Shown here one piece after another: positions 1 through 11,364 of a DNA stretch of 64,000 bases. Each line of letters begins with the position of its first letter. The stretch's first letter is position 1. The notes under the pieces are model-generated. The model did no database searches, was not told where the DNA came from, and was given only the letters and a program-made list of their open reading frames with translations. A program made the translations under genes and the position numbers. The stretch comes from Pomphorhynchus laevis (Eukaryota > Acanthocephala > Palaeacanthocephala > Echinorhynchida > Pomphorhynchidae): assembly GCA_012934845.2 (NCBI GenBank), contig WNNJ02001228.1, positions 1 to 64,000 of the forward strand. The letters are read 5' to 3'.

Positions 1-1180
1 AATACATTGTGTAATGAATTGAGTCATTGGATCGTTGCTCTTGATGATTTTTAATGTGGGTACTTTTACTATTGTAACTTCTTGCTACGTCACAGAAAAT
101 GATTTCTCATTTGAAACGAGCCACGACATGGCTGGGTTCATGATTATATTTATAAAAGATAATTTAAAATTTAATTAGGTAAGTTACGTTATTACAAAAT
201 TTACAATGTAAATTACATACTTTGCATAATTACTTAATTTACAAAGTAAATTATTAGTAGAATTTATAAAATTTTCTCTGCATCTATTTATTATTCTTTT
301 AGCTATCTTATTAAAAATTCGTTATATTACTTACGCCAATATATGATAGTATATATTAGTATAAACTATTATGTATAAAATAATATATATTATTATATAT
401 AATTATACTATCATACTATTTGTGGAACAATCTTATGTAATGCTGATTCTAATATTAATAACTATTAATTACTTTTTTAAATTTCTAAACTTTATGATTC
501 CTATATAAATAATAAATATATATTATGTTTTTAATATATACGTGTATTTATATATATCAACCTATCTTTATAAATACGTAGATTTATTTACAACAAGCTA
601 ATTTTAACTGAAAACAATTTACACAGCAATCATAATTTAGCCTATTTAAATAATTTTAATTTATTAAATATTTAATTAATTTATTAATATATTAATATTT
701 AAATTAATGTTAATGTATTTAAATATGTAAATTAATATCAACATAGCACAATGAAACAATAATATATATTATTATACAATAATTAAACAAAAAACGTAAA
801 TATGTTTATTGATCTGATTAGCTAGATTATGTTATGGATTTACTCACAAGATAATTAGGTATTCAATAAAACCCTTTCTCATTTTTATGAATATCTTGCT
901 TATAGCTCATATGAAAGAATAAAAAGAAATATCAGCAAGAGAAATATTCTGTGAATCGTCTTTATAATAATATACCATTATGACCGTTTTAAAAAATTAT
1001 TTACTACTCATAGTCTATTGACTATTTTGGCATTGTCGAGTGAATCTTAGAAATATTAATTTTTTTTCGTTTTTATGGGTGATTTGTTGGCATTCTTCAT
1101 TGAAGACATTGAATTTTAAAAACTTACTACCTGTCCGCTTTATTAAACACTCACAATTAAAAGTGTTACCTTTTGTAAAC
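1..1180. other. AT-rich intergenic DNA, no gene seen
   Basis: Very AT-rich sequence with short TA-type runs. I see no open frame of useful length, no splice-bounded exon and no recognisable repeat up to the inverted-repeat arm that begins near 1181. Confidence 0.6.
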
Positions 1181-1637
1181 CTGATGTTTCACGTATTTGA
1201 TTTTGTTCAAGTTAATTGATCATCTGCATCGACACATTATTTCATTACAACTATTGAATTGTCCAAAAATCCACAATATCACCAATTTGCCACTAATAAA
1301 TTCATTAATTAGTAATCTATTATGTAAATAACCGATCATATTTATATCGAAGTTTGCCTAGTCAATACAATTTCATCATTTTTTCATGCTAGTTACAGTC
1401 ATTGAACTTTTTTACGATCAACTATGCAGTAAAACAAAATTAAATGAAAAAGCTGAACATAATTTTGTATGAATAATTAAAAGCTAAAATGAATACATTT
1501 TCCTATTGAATGTTATGGATTTTATAAATGTATTTAAATCAGGAATACTTTAAGGGTCAGTACACAGATATTGGAGAATTAAGTGATAGTATCCACATTA
1601 AAGATTACTCTAACTACTTTATATTATTATCTAAGAT
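1181..1637 (+). repeat. Left arm of a long inverted repeat
   Basis: This arm of about 455 bp reappears in reverse complement at about 7938-8388 with only scattered differences by eye (roughly 3%). For example, the word CATCTGCATCGACACA near 1222 is matched in reverse at about 8333-8346. The arm includes a short frame (YTDIGELSDSIHIKDYS, about 1560-1610) that stays open in the other arm. The arms are 6.3 kb apart. They could be the two ends of a large element or an inverted duplication. Confidence 0.75.
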
Positions 1638-2005
1638 AATAATATTTGATTTTCAATATTCGATTATTGAAATAATATAATAGTATAATTATATTATATT
1701 CAATAATATATTTAATTTTTATTTTTGTTGGGGATGCTTTCGAAAGGAAAATTTTTAATCAATATCATAATAGACGGCAAGTGATAACTTTTTGATATCA
1801 TTTACTGCTTCGTTAAGACTACAAATTCCGAGTTACATATTTATACTATTAGTTAGGATCGATAACTAATTCATAGAAATATATAGTTTACTAGCATAAT
1901 ATGCGGTATATATTCATAATGTCTTAAATTTTATATCCACACTATCTTGTAATATGCGGTCAGTACAAAAAAATATTTTTTCTGAGACGTAAAAAATAAA
2001 TTAGA

Positions 2006-2187
2006 TCATATAACTGAGTTTACGTATTTTATACTATTTAACAATAAAGATAAATAATAACTAATTATAAAAGATTTTATACAATTTATATTTAGGTCAA
2101 TATAAAATGTATAATTAATATTTAAAATAAAAGTCAAATGTCATGAATATACTCATAAATACCAAAATATGTTTAGAATAAAGTTTC
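2006..2187 (+). repeat. Short AT-rich dispersed repeat (ACTGAGT..ACGTATTTTA family)
   Basis: Begins with a variant of the family head (AACTGAGTTTACGTATTTTA) and runs through a shared AT-rich body to a tail near GTTTAGAATAAAG. A second copy with almost the same body lies at 2453-2634. More distant members sit at 6.4, 39.9, 40.1, 40.4 and 44.7 kb. No terminal inverted repeat and no coding capacity are seen, so this is a non-autonomous element of unknown class. Confidence 0.6.
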
Positions 2188-2250
2188 GGACCCATCTCTC
2201 AACCCAAATAGCAGCGTCGCTAAGACGTAGGCAAAAAAAACAAGATTCTT

Positions 2251-2452
2251 AATTGCTTGATGTTATAAATATGAAAACAAAAATCTCAATTTAACGGATG
2301 TAGCTTTTGTATTTTAAAAAAGCAGCAAACGGTAGAAGAGCAAATGACGATATTCAAACAGATCGTTATATTTTTAAAGAAGTCACAATCAAATAAATAT
2401 TCTTGCATCAAGCTAAGATCTCTCAATTCCATGTGCGTTCAATGTATAATGC
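2251..2452. repeat. 202-bp duplicated segment, copy 1
   Basis: This segment matches 5066-5267 over its whole length, with no difference noticed by eye and the same length. It ends exactly where a dispersed AT-rich repeat copy (2453-2634) begins, which suggests the repeat inserted into, or recombined with, one copy. Confidence 0.8.
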
Positions 2453-2634
2453 GTATAATTACGTATTTTAAACTATTTAACAATAAAAATAAAGATAAAT
2501 AATAACTAATTATATAAGATTTTATACAATTTATATTTAGGTCAATATAAAATGTATAATTAATATTCAAAATAAAAGTCAAATGTCGTGAATAAGCTCA
2601 TAAATAACAAAATATGTTTAGAATAAAGTTTGGA
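2453..2634 (+). repeat. Short AT-rich dispersed repeat, second copy
   Basis: Nearly the same body as 2006-2187, including the words GGTCAATATAAAATGTATAA and AAATATGTTTAGAATAAAG. Its 5' end lacks the ACTGAGT head and abuts the 202-bp duplicated segment, so the copy is 5'-shortened. Confidence 0.6.
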
Positions 2635-3137
2635 TTAATTTTTCTACCCAAACAACAGCGTGTTTAAATATATACTAATGTTGTATTTCATCTGATGAAA
2701 TGTGATTATATATTGTCTTATTCATTCATAAAAATTTTCGCTTAATAGTTGAAATTTAATTTTAACAATATTTTGTTGATTTTTCTACTTTGCTAACTTT
2801 TGCTTCATTGTTTTTATAGTAACCTAGTTTAAAATATGTATCTATTAAATTATTGAAATAATATTGAATGAAGCCAATATTATTACATATTCTGACTATT
2901 CTTTAACTCCTCTACCCAACTTAGCAGCGGGGCCAAATACATGTTAATGATGTATTTCCTCTGAAATAACTATCTAGTATCTTATTCTAATACAAAGTAT
3001 ATTATTTATTATCCATTCGTAAAAATTTGCTACTTAAGAGTTTAAATTTATTCTTTATATTATTTTGTTGAAAAATGGTACTTGTTTCTCCAGGAATTGT
3101 ACAGTCTTACTATTTTCTGTTTAATTGTATTTTTATA

Positions 3138-4150
3138 TTAACCTAGTTTAAAATATGTATCTATTAAATTATTTAAATAATTTTGAAGAAAGCCAATATC
3201 ATTACATATTGTTGCAATCCTTAAAATTTCATCAGTTAATGTTTTATATTTTATATTATATGGTATGCTTGAATGCTCACGCATAAATATGTATATTGTA
3301 AATTTAAATATGTCATCTTTACGATATAAATTCAAAGTAGTTTTAATTGATGTTAATTTAATGTTCATATCTAGATATATACCTTTATTATCGTTAATAT
3401 TGGTTTTATTAAGGACAAGGCTGCCTTGATAAATTTGTTCGCTTATTGAAGAATTAAATACACATATATCATCAATGTATCGTAACATATATTTCATATA
3501 TTTATATAATTTAGATTTATTTGTTATACAGTTATGAACAATTTCATATTCATGATTGGATGAATTGTATTAATTTTTCTAATGCATCTTTAATATCTTC
3601 CTAATCTAGATTTGTATAAAGCGTAATAAAATCGTAAGTATTTATATTTTGAAAACTTATTCCTTTTGTCTGTTCAAATTATAGCTGACTTGTTTAAAAA
3701 CAAGCCAGCTATAATTGGGCTATTATTACCTCTCACTGGAACACCATGTATTTGTCTGAATATATATGTCCCTACCTTTAAATAATTTTGATTTATTAAA
3801 ATATTTAAGGATTCTAATAATTTAATTTTATCCATATAATTATATTTACTTGATGGTTTAATTTTTGTTAAAAAGGAGTTATAGTTATTTTAACATTTAT
3901 TTGCATATCTTTTTGGAATATAAGATTAATTAATTTTACTAACGCTTCTTTAATATCTACTAAATCTAGATTTGTACAAAGCGTACTAAAATCGTACGTA
4001 TTTATATTCTGAAGATTTATTCCTTTTGTCTGTTCTAAAAATTCTTTTGTAGAATTAATCCTGAAATAGTGTTTTATACCAGTATTAATTTCGATTACCC
4101 TAGAATATTTTTTGAAGTGTGCTTTAAATACTTTAAGTATTTTATTTATA
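3138..4150 (-). pseudogene. Reverse-transcriptase relic with YIDD box, retroelement of unassigned clade
   Basis: Read on the minus strand, the stretch carries recognisable reverse-transcriptase pieces in order. Near 3950-4110 it reads VIEINTGIKHYF followed by NINTYDFSTLCTNLDL, which is the palm motif with a Tyr-Asp core. Near 3700-3760 it reads GVPVRGNNSPIIAGLF, comparable to the motif B region. At 3400-3497 it reads RYIDDICVF, the catalytic YIDD box, followed by a downstream basic stretch. The layout resembles intronless retroelement RTs common in invertebrate genomes, possibly Penelope-like, but I cannot assign the clade. The element is broken and internally rearranged, with two overlapping copies of one palm segment. 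Related scraps occur at about 52.38-52.56, 56.69-56.76 and 57.18-57.31 kb. Confidence 0.65.
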
Positions 4151-4169
4151 TAAACAGAAAGTGGTTTCT

Positions 4170-5065
4170 GAAAAAAAAATTACTGGCTTTTTGCACTGCA
4201 TCGCAATGGTACTCTACTGAGCAGATGACGGTGTTTCGCGAAAACTAATGGAGGCAATTTTAATATCGGATGAAGATAGCGACAAGATCCTCAATAATAA
4301 AGACGAGGCGCTGGGCTGACATGATTCGATGCAACGATAAATATCAATTATGTTATTAATTGTTAATGTATTTGTGACAATGTTGTCCATGTTTTAAATG
4401 AGCCATTAACGAAGCCGTACTGAGGTGAAAGCTTTGGCAATATATAACTAAATCAGCCTTTGATCTGATTAACTTTTGCATCTTACAACATGAAGATGAG
4501 AGATAAGCGGACATTTAATTCTAATATAGATATAGTATGATTAATAAAAGTCATAAATCAGAAAAACCATCACAGCTGACTGTGATCCAAAGACGAGCAA
4601 AAATGGACACGTTCAATATTCATTTGCAATCATTAATAATTCATATCCAAAGTAGCAGTTTAAACACGAATACCCCAAATAGCATCTTAACAAATATTGT
4701 TTGATAAATACACCAGTATAATTTATAATAAACCTATATTATTTTGGATTCTAACATAATATAGGTACGGTTTCATTATCAGAATCAAAAAATGACTCGA
4801 AACTTGAATCACTACGTTTAAAATATCGTTTACAATCATTATAATTTACCTCTTTTATCAGTATATCATCATAAAGCTTTACTTTCCATTTATAATTGAT
4901 TGTTATTTATATTTTCAATTTTATTTTATTCAATTTTACTGTAAGTATAAATTAAAATCAAGAAAAGTGAAGAAAAGTAAAACGAAGAATTAATCTTTGT
5001 TTTTTGTTGGTAAATACCAATAATTATATTTCCTATATATCTTAGATGTATTTAATATTCTTTTA
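4170..5065. other. AT-rich spacer with a small GC-richer patch
   Basis: Mostly featureless. Near 4225-4315 (+) a short frame reads DDGVSRKLMEAILISDEDSD and then closes. It looks more protein-like than its surroundings and could be a scrap of a transposase or host exon, but it is too short to assign. Confidence 0.3.
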
Positions 5066-5267
5066 AATTGCTTGATGTTATAAATATGAAAACAAAAATC
5101 TCAATTTAACGGATGTAGCTTTTGTATTTTAAAAAAGCAGCAAACGGTAGAAGAGCAAATGACGATATTCAAACAGATCGTTATATTTTTAAAGAAGTCA
5201 CAATCAAATAAATATTCTTGCATCAAGCTAAGATCTCTCAATTCCATGTGCGTTCAATGTATAATGC
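5066..5267. repeat. 202-bp duplicated segment, copy 2
   Basis: Full-length match to 2251-2452 (same orientation, same length). A 114-codon open frame starting at 5159 begins inside this segment and runs out of it to 5503. It has no recognisable domain, and copy 1 does not keep the frame, so I do not treat it as a gene. Confidence 0.8.
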
Positions 5268-6159
5268 ATGCAGTTTTCAGTTCGTTTTATGATTTTATAA
5301 CGATATGTACTCACGAAAGCATATGCTATAAGCACTCATCAGAAGTCATTACAGTTTCAAACTTGCAGTTCTTTTTAATTAAAGATTTTTTAGTATTTGA
5401 CGACAATTTGATCGCAGTATTGGCGATTTTAATTAAAAATTGTATTCAAAAATATACGATATTGTTATTAAACGATATTCATATTATTGTTATCAAATGT
5501 TAGGGTGTAAAAAACAAAATATAAATTTAATGTAAATTGTTAGAAAGTAGTCATAACTTAAAAAACTTATACACTTATAAATAACACATTGCAACTGGAC
5601 TAAGAGTAAAAAGAGTACGGAATATTATTTTATTCAAAATGCATAGGCTGATGGCTTTTAATGTTTTCACTAAAAAATAATGCTAAATCAAGTAAAATAA
5701 ATAAAAAAATAAAATTTGTTTTTATTTTGAAATATAAAACGAAAATATTAAATTGAACTTGAAAACAAAACCCTTTATTTTAAAGAATGCAGCTTTTAAA
5801 ATTTCAAAATAGCAGTAGACGATAGCAGAAAGAGCTTAGAATTTCACAAAACTCTTTATGCTTATTCGTTAATTTATAATTTATGAATTTGAACGTTGGC
5901 ACTAAGTGTGCTGACAAAATTTGTTGACAAACCGTTATTGCTTTAATTGGTTAATAGGCATTCCATGATCCGTGACGTATTTGTTCAAGTAAAATTTATT
6001 TGTCAAATATTCAAAACAAATCATAATAAACAGTCGCCATAAATTTGACAGTCATTTTAAATTTCACAAAATTTACATTTTGAATGTCAAAGTTTAATTT
6101 CCGAGTTATACAAGAATATATGCTTATACTTCTATAAAAGTATAGTTTTACAATATAAT

Positions 6160-6240
6160 ATGTATATAATAACACATTATATATGTATATATAATGTATA
6201 TAATGTATATATCATGTATATATTTATATACACATTATGA
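6160..6240. repeat. TA/GTATATAAT microsatellite
   Basis: A run of repeated TGTATATAA-type words, about 80 bp, of the simple-sequence kind. Confidence 0.6.
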
Positions 6241-6421
6241 TTGTAATTTTGATAGCAAACCAGAAAAGTAAATCACATAGTTTCTAATCTCACAAGTCGA
6301 AAGCACAAATATAAATTTTAAAAACCAATATTTTTATTTTTATGAAAATCCAATAATTCTACAGTTACTGAAATCTTTCGAAAAAAATAATAAATCTTTA
6401 TATCGTCCTTTTTTAAATTAA

Positions 6422-6634
6422 TTCTTATTCTGATACAACGTCTGTTTTTTATTAGTCAATTCATAAAAATGACTTTTTAAATTTTAATTTTTTATTTTTA
6501 CTTAATTTAAATTATAGAAAATCTAAAAACAATTATTAATTTTATTATTTAATTATTAAATTTTGATTTAGCATTATTATGTTTTGTTTTGTTTGTAATT
6601 ATGTCAAGTACGTAGACTCAGTTAGCTGATTTAA
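6422..6634 (-). repeat. Short AT-rich dispersed repeat, full-length copy
   Basis: A reverse-orientation copy of the family whose plus-strand head is AGCTAACTGAGTCTACGTA and whose tail is TTGTATCAGAATAAG. Head, body and tail are all present (head at 6610-6634, tail at 6422-6440). It closely resembles the copies at 39846-40075 and 44626-44808. Confidence 0.65.
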
Positions 6635-6639
6635 TTTTT

Positions 6640-7850
6640 TCTTTATATTAAGATTTTTTACAAAATATTTAAAATTTTATCTAAATGTTTACAAAATGTC
6701 AGCAGCAAGTTTGTTAATTTTCCTGTATTCGTAATTTCAAATATTTTTCATTATAGACTATCAGTAGCATTTTAGCATCTTCCAAAACTTGATTTACATT
6801 ATCATTACATTTAAAACAGTCATTAAAGAGGTATCTTCTTGCATATCGATTAAAGCTTAGTGTTTCCAAGTAATTATATGTTTATTGAAAACAAAATAAA
6901 TGATAGTTCGAAACCTGTATTTTTATTATAATATTATGTTACTATTTTATATTATAATATAATATTGTAATATTTATAAAATTTATAATATTATAAAATA
7001 TTTTTATGATTAAAGTATATAATTATATTGTTTAATTTTATACTTAATCTTGGATAAATTATAATATAATATTATCAATTATAATATTATTGTAATGATA
7101 TTATTATATTATTATATTGTTTATATAAATTAACTAAGGCAGTAGACAAATATCACACAACATTAGTTAAATTTTCAGATTTACCACAAAGCTTATATAA
7201 ATACTTTTTACATTAAGCTTTTCTCAATTCGCATATGAAATATTCTACAGGTTACATTTTATATTCATATATATTGTATTGATATTAATAAATAATATCA
7301 ATTAATAATTAATAATAACTGACAATTTACAATTCACAATTTTCTAATTTATAGATCTAAAAATATGTTTAATTTTTTAGAATTAAAAAATTAGAATTTA
7401 TTAAAATAAAAAAATATATAACTTTTAGAATTTAAAGATTTAAATTAAATTAAGTCAATTAAATTAATTTAAGTTAAGTTAAAAATAATAAAATTTGTAT
7501 AATTCTTTAAATAAATGTGAATTTACAATGAAGTAATTTAGGAAATAATCAATTTACGAAAAATTCTCTAAGTTTTGTATATTTAGTGAATTAATTTAAA
7601 TACTTTCAATGCATGTATAATGTAAAAATCCTTTCGTGATCAAGTTATGAAAATGCTAGTGGTGTCTAACCTACTATAAAATTATTGAGATACAGCGTTC
7701 GAGTAAAAATGTGTATAAAAATGGGTGCAAATATAATACTTATTATTTTAATACTGGAATTTTTCAAATATTTTGAATTTTACAGTTAATTGTAAAATAT
7801 AGCAACATAATGAAAATCAATTCACTTCAAAGTTAATTTATTTTCGGGAA
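6640..7850. other. Extremely AT-rich spacer, no gene seen
   Basis: Long runs of ATAATATTATA-type sequence, especially at 6920-7130 and 7370-7490. No frame or repeat family beyond simple sequence is recognised. Confidence 0.5.
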
Positions 7851-7851
7851 A

Positions 7852-8040
7852 CTATATTTTGTTCGGGTTTTCAACTAGTACTCGTTTTCTAAGGGATGCT
7901 TCGCCAAAACAAACTACGTTTGACTCGAGCGTAATCTTTGATAATATAAAGTAGATAGAGTAATCTTTAATGTGGACACTATCACTTAATTCTTCAATCT
8001 CTGTGTACTGATCATTTAAGTATTCCTGATATAAAAACAT
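7852..8040 (-). CDS. Possible small exon or ORF inside the inverted-repeat arm, unknown product
   Basis: A 62-codon minus-strand frame, MFLYQEYLNDQYTEI followed by EELSDSVHIKDYSIYF. The part from EY to YF is also open in the opposite arm (about 1545-1625 on the plus strand), with both silent and replacement changes, which is mildly suggestive of former coding constraint. In both arms the frame is preceded by TATCAG or AATCAG just before GAATAC, a possible splice acceptor, so it could be a duplicated internal exon. No family is recognised. The frame may equally be chance. Confidence 0.2.
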   Translation of the reverse strand: MFLYQEYLNDQYTEIEELSDSVHIKDYSIYFILSKITLESNVVCFGEASLRKRVLVENPNKI

Positions 8041-8388
8041 GATATATAAAACCCATAACGGAAAATGTATTCATTTTGGCTTTTAATTATTATTCATACA
8101 AAATTATGTTCAGCTTTTTCATTTAATTTTGTTTTACTGCATAGTTGATCGTAAAAAAGTTCAATGACTGTAACTAGCATGAAAAAATGGTGAAATTGTA
8201 TTGACTAGGGCAAACTTCGATATAATTATGATCGGTTATTTACATAATAGATTATTAATTAATGAATTTATTAGTGGCAAATTGGTGATATTGTGGATTT
8301 TTGGACAATTCAATAGTTGTAATGAAATATTGTGTCGATGCAGATGATCAATAAACTTGAACAAAATCAAATACGTGAAACATAAGGT
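7938..8388 (-). repeat. Right arm of a long inverted repeat
   Basis: Reverse complement of 1181-1637. Matching extends from the CAAATACGTGAAACAT end near 8388 inward to about 7938, where the two sequences diverge. Confidence 0.75.
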
Positions 8389-9945
8389 TAACAAAATATA
8401 TAATATTTCTCAATATTATATTATAGATGCAAATAAATAATATTTCTCAAAATACTTACCATTTTAACAATACAAATTTCTAAATATTTAAAATTTTTCT
8501 AGTCAATTGTAAAATACTGAAACATAACAACACAATTTATTCGATTTATTTCTAAAATCATTTCAAGGTCAATAAACTATTAATTAATTTTAGTACCTTA
8601 CAATTTATCTTCTGAAAGCTATTGTGAAAACTGTTATATTGTTAGTTTAGCAGTGAAAGGAAACCATACGACATCGAATAGCATAACCTTAATATCTCTA
8701 GTTGTCAAATTCTTACAAAGAACAATTGATAATGTGAACAAATAATAAATAAACGCGCTTGCATGATATATTTTAAATGTAATTTTCACGGTTAAAATAT
8801 TATATTTGTTTGAAAAAAAGGACGACAATGATTTTATATTATATTCGAAATACCATCTCTCTTATTTGAAAAAATTGCTAAAACAGTGATATATCGTGTA
8901 AAAACATTGATAAAATTTCCCTTTATTTATTAATTTTCAACAAAAATGAAACCCGGAATTTTCCGCTCACTGTGATATATTCCTGTCAGTCATAAAATGT
9001 GTGAATACTGAACTAAAGAGGATTTATTTACGTAAATAAAAAGAACCATGATATATATATGACATTTGAGCTGATACATGTTAAGAAATCATCAATTTGC
9101 TTGTTGAGGTAAACGCTTTAAATATACTTTTTTCTTACTTCTTACTAGAAATACTGTTTTGTTTACGCAAATATTTAATAAAAATGATCAGGACACTAGC
9201 AGGTGAGTAAAGATAAAAACTCCATAAATGAACTTCTTCCAGATCAAGAATTTTTAATTTACATCTTGGATGCCGAAAACCAAATTTGAATACTGTATTA
9301 TTTAATTAAATAATTATTAATTACTAATTTAATTTGCTGAATTAATAATTAATGAATATAAAATATTTATAATAATTTGAATAACAAAAAATTGAATTAA
9401 CAAGTACTTTGTACACGTTAAAAAATATAAGTGATCAAACATTGTCAAAAGATTATATTTTCTTAAATCTCTGACAAATACGAGCTATAGAGAAATTATT
9501 ACAACATCAACTTTGTGCCTAATAATGAAAAATATACTTTCATAAGTCCATGGAAGTCTCAGCTACATCAGCTATAGAGAAAAATAAGAATGAAATTATT
9601 TCTTAGGGCGTAAAACTAAATACATTAATCTAGAATAAGTGATTATTTAATATTTCATATGAGTAAACATTTAATTTACTGAATTAATCCCATTGCATCG
9701 TTCAATGGCATATTAACCAAAGAGAAAATGACTTTATTTATGCTACTAATTTAATTCCAGTACTCACATAAAAATAATGTTATTGAAATTAAATATTATG
9801 AGGTAGATTTACGAATTAAATACAATATAATTGACATCCATAAAAAATATGTTTATATTGCTAAAATAAACTGTTAATTTTCGGAATATGAACATTACGT
9901 TCTTCCATGAAACCGCCCTCTGGCAATTTTTACAAATGTCTAGGC
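8389..9945. other. AT-rich spacer, no gene seen
   Basis: No frame longer than about 64 codons and no domain match by eye. No known repeat was recognised until the tandem array at 9953. Confidence 0.5.
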
Positions 9946-9952
9946 CGTTCGT

Positions 9953-10462
9953 TCAGATACACCAATGAAGAACATGTTCGTTCAAAATTCTGATTCCAAA
10001 CACAGCTTTTCAAAAAATCGATTTTCTATTCATTAAGCAAAACTTGCCGGTAGAGGTGTTTGATTCAATATCATGGGAGCGTCCGCACATGAGTGGACGA
10101 TATCCACTAATAGTATGAGGGGTCAGATACAACAATCAAGAGCATGTTCGTTCAAAATTCTTATTACAAGCACACCTTTTCAAAAAATCAATTTTCTATT
10201 CATTAAGCAAAACTTGCCCGTAGAGGTGTTTGATTCAATATCATAGGAGCGTCCGCAGATGAATGGACGAAATCCACTAATAGTATGAGGGGTCAGATAC
10301 AACAATAGAGATCATGTTCGTTCAAAATTCTGATTACAAACATAGCTTTTCAAAAAATCAATTTTCTTTTCATTAAACAAAACTTGCCGGTAGAGGTGTT
10401 TGATTCAATATCATGGGAGCGTCCGCACATGAATGGACGAAATCCACTAATAGTATGAGTGG
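9953..10462 (+). repeat. Three tandem copies of a 170-bp unit with hammerhead-like folding
   Basis: Units start at 9953, 10123 and 10293 (word TCAGATAC), and a second anchor (GTCCGCA at 10081, 10251, 10421) gives the same exact 170-bp period. Units differ at scattered positions. In units 2 and 3, CGTCC pairs with GGACG (10250-10254 with 10265-10269 in unit 2). The helix is followed by GAAA and then TCCAC. The unit end supplies GGGGTC in units 1 and 2, or the perfectly paired GTGGA in unit 3 (10443-10447 with 10459-10463). That order (stem II, GAAA, stem III, GUC) is that of a type I hammerhead ribozyme. The CUGAUGA box is not recognisable where it should precede stem II. The array could be a decayed retrozyme-type repeat or an unrelated minisatellite. 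Confidence 0.8.
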
Positions 10463-10658
10463 ATTCTTATACCAAAATCTTTGTAGCATATAATATGTAA
10501 AAGCAATAAGTAATATCTACGTTATAAATCAATTGTTCACACAAATGTTTATTGATCGCACAGAATACAGTAAAATTTTTTGCTTAATAAAAGATTAGTC
10601 GAATTTCCGATAACTGACTAATATCATAAGGACAAAAAATTACAATAAAATAATGCTT

Positions 10659-11245
10659 TCAGAAATGGTTTATTGTTGGTTTAAATGCCAAATTACACAA
10701 TTCAAGTGTTCTATAGTTGGTGTGAACGGTAACTATTATTCGCAATTCGAACCCACCACACACCGACTTTTTATTTAACAAAATCAGCAGTGGGCTCACT
10801 GCTGATGAGGACCACCCACGCTGATTGTAGTTATGCAGTGATGCTGACAGGTTTAAATGAACCACAAGAGGAAAATACTAAACCGACCAATTAAGTAATA
10901 CGGTTCGTGTAAGCAATGAATATTGACAATAGTAAAATATCAGCGTAGGTTTACAGTTCAGTGCACAATTCGTTTAGGAACGAAAAAAATAAAATCGGTG
11001 TGTCGTGGGTTCGAATTCCGAATAATAGTCACCGCACACCAACTATAGAACACATAAATTGCGTTATTTGGTATATAAGCCAAATATAAACCAGCATTTC
11101 GGAGTTCAGCAGAAACAGTAACAGGACCGAAATACGAAATGTAGGCGTGGACTTACTGCTGATGAGGTCCACCCACGCTGATTGTATTGTACGATGATGC
11201 TGATATGATTAAAATAACCACGCGAGGATAATATAAAACCCACCA
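10659..11245. repeat. Inverted pair of short repeats with Pol III B-box-like word (SINE-like)
   Basis: Sequence 10705-10765 recurs in reverse complement at about 10999-11052. It contains GGGTTCGAATTCC on the plus strand near 11008, and its reverse complement near 10748, close to the tRNA/SINE B box (GGTTCGANNCC). A second shared block (CTGCTGATGAGG..CCACCCACGCTGATTG) occurs in direct orientation near 10800 and 11157. A perfect 10-bp hairpin (ATCAGCAGTG / CACTGCTGAT, loop GGCT) lies at about 10785-10808. No convincing A box was found, so a tRNA-derived SINE is only a possibility. Confidence 0.45.
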
Positions 11246-11364
11246 ATGAAGTATATATAAATGCTAAATATTTGATTAACATAACTCAAAATTACTGTTT
11301 CCCCACCATTGTTTGTAACACACATGATGTCCCCATCATGGCGCACAACGGTAGGTAGTCTCAA

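Noticed and set aside
5159-5503. 114-codon plus-strand ORF
   Set aside because: No domain; it begins inside a duplicated repeat and the other copy does not maintain it.
10795-10815. CTGATGAGG words (also near 11158) as hammerhead cores
   Set aside because: No GAAA follows a matching stem II in either copy; the words sit in a different hairpin.
11005-11030. tRNA gene at the GGGTTCGAATTCC word
   Set aside because: No acceptor stem, anticodon arm or A box could be formed around it.
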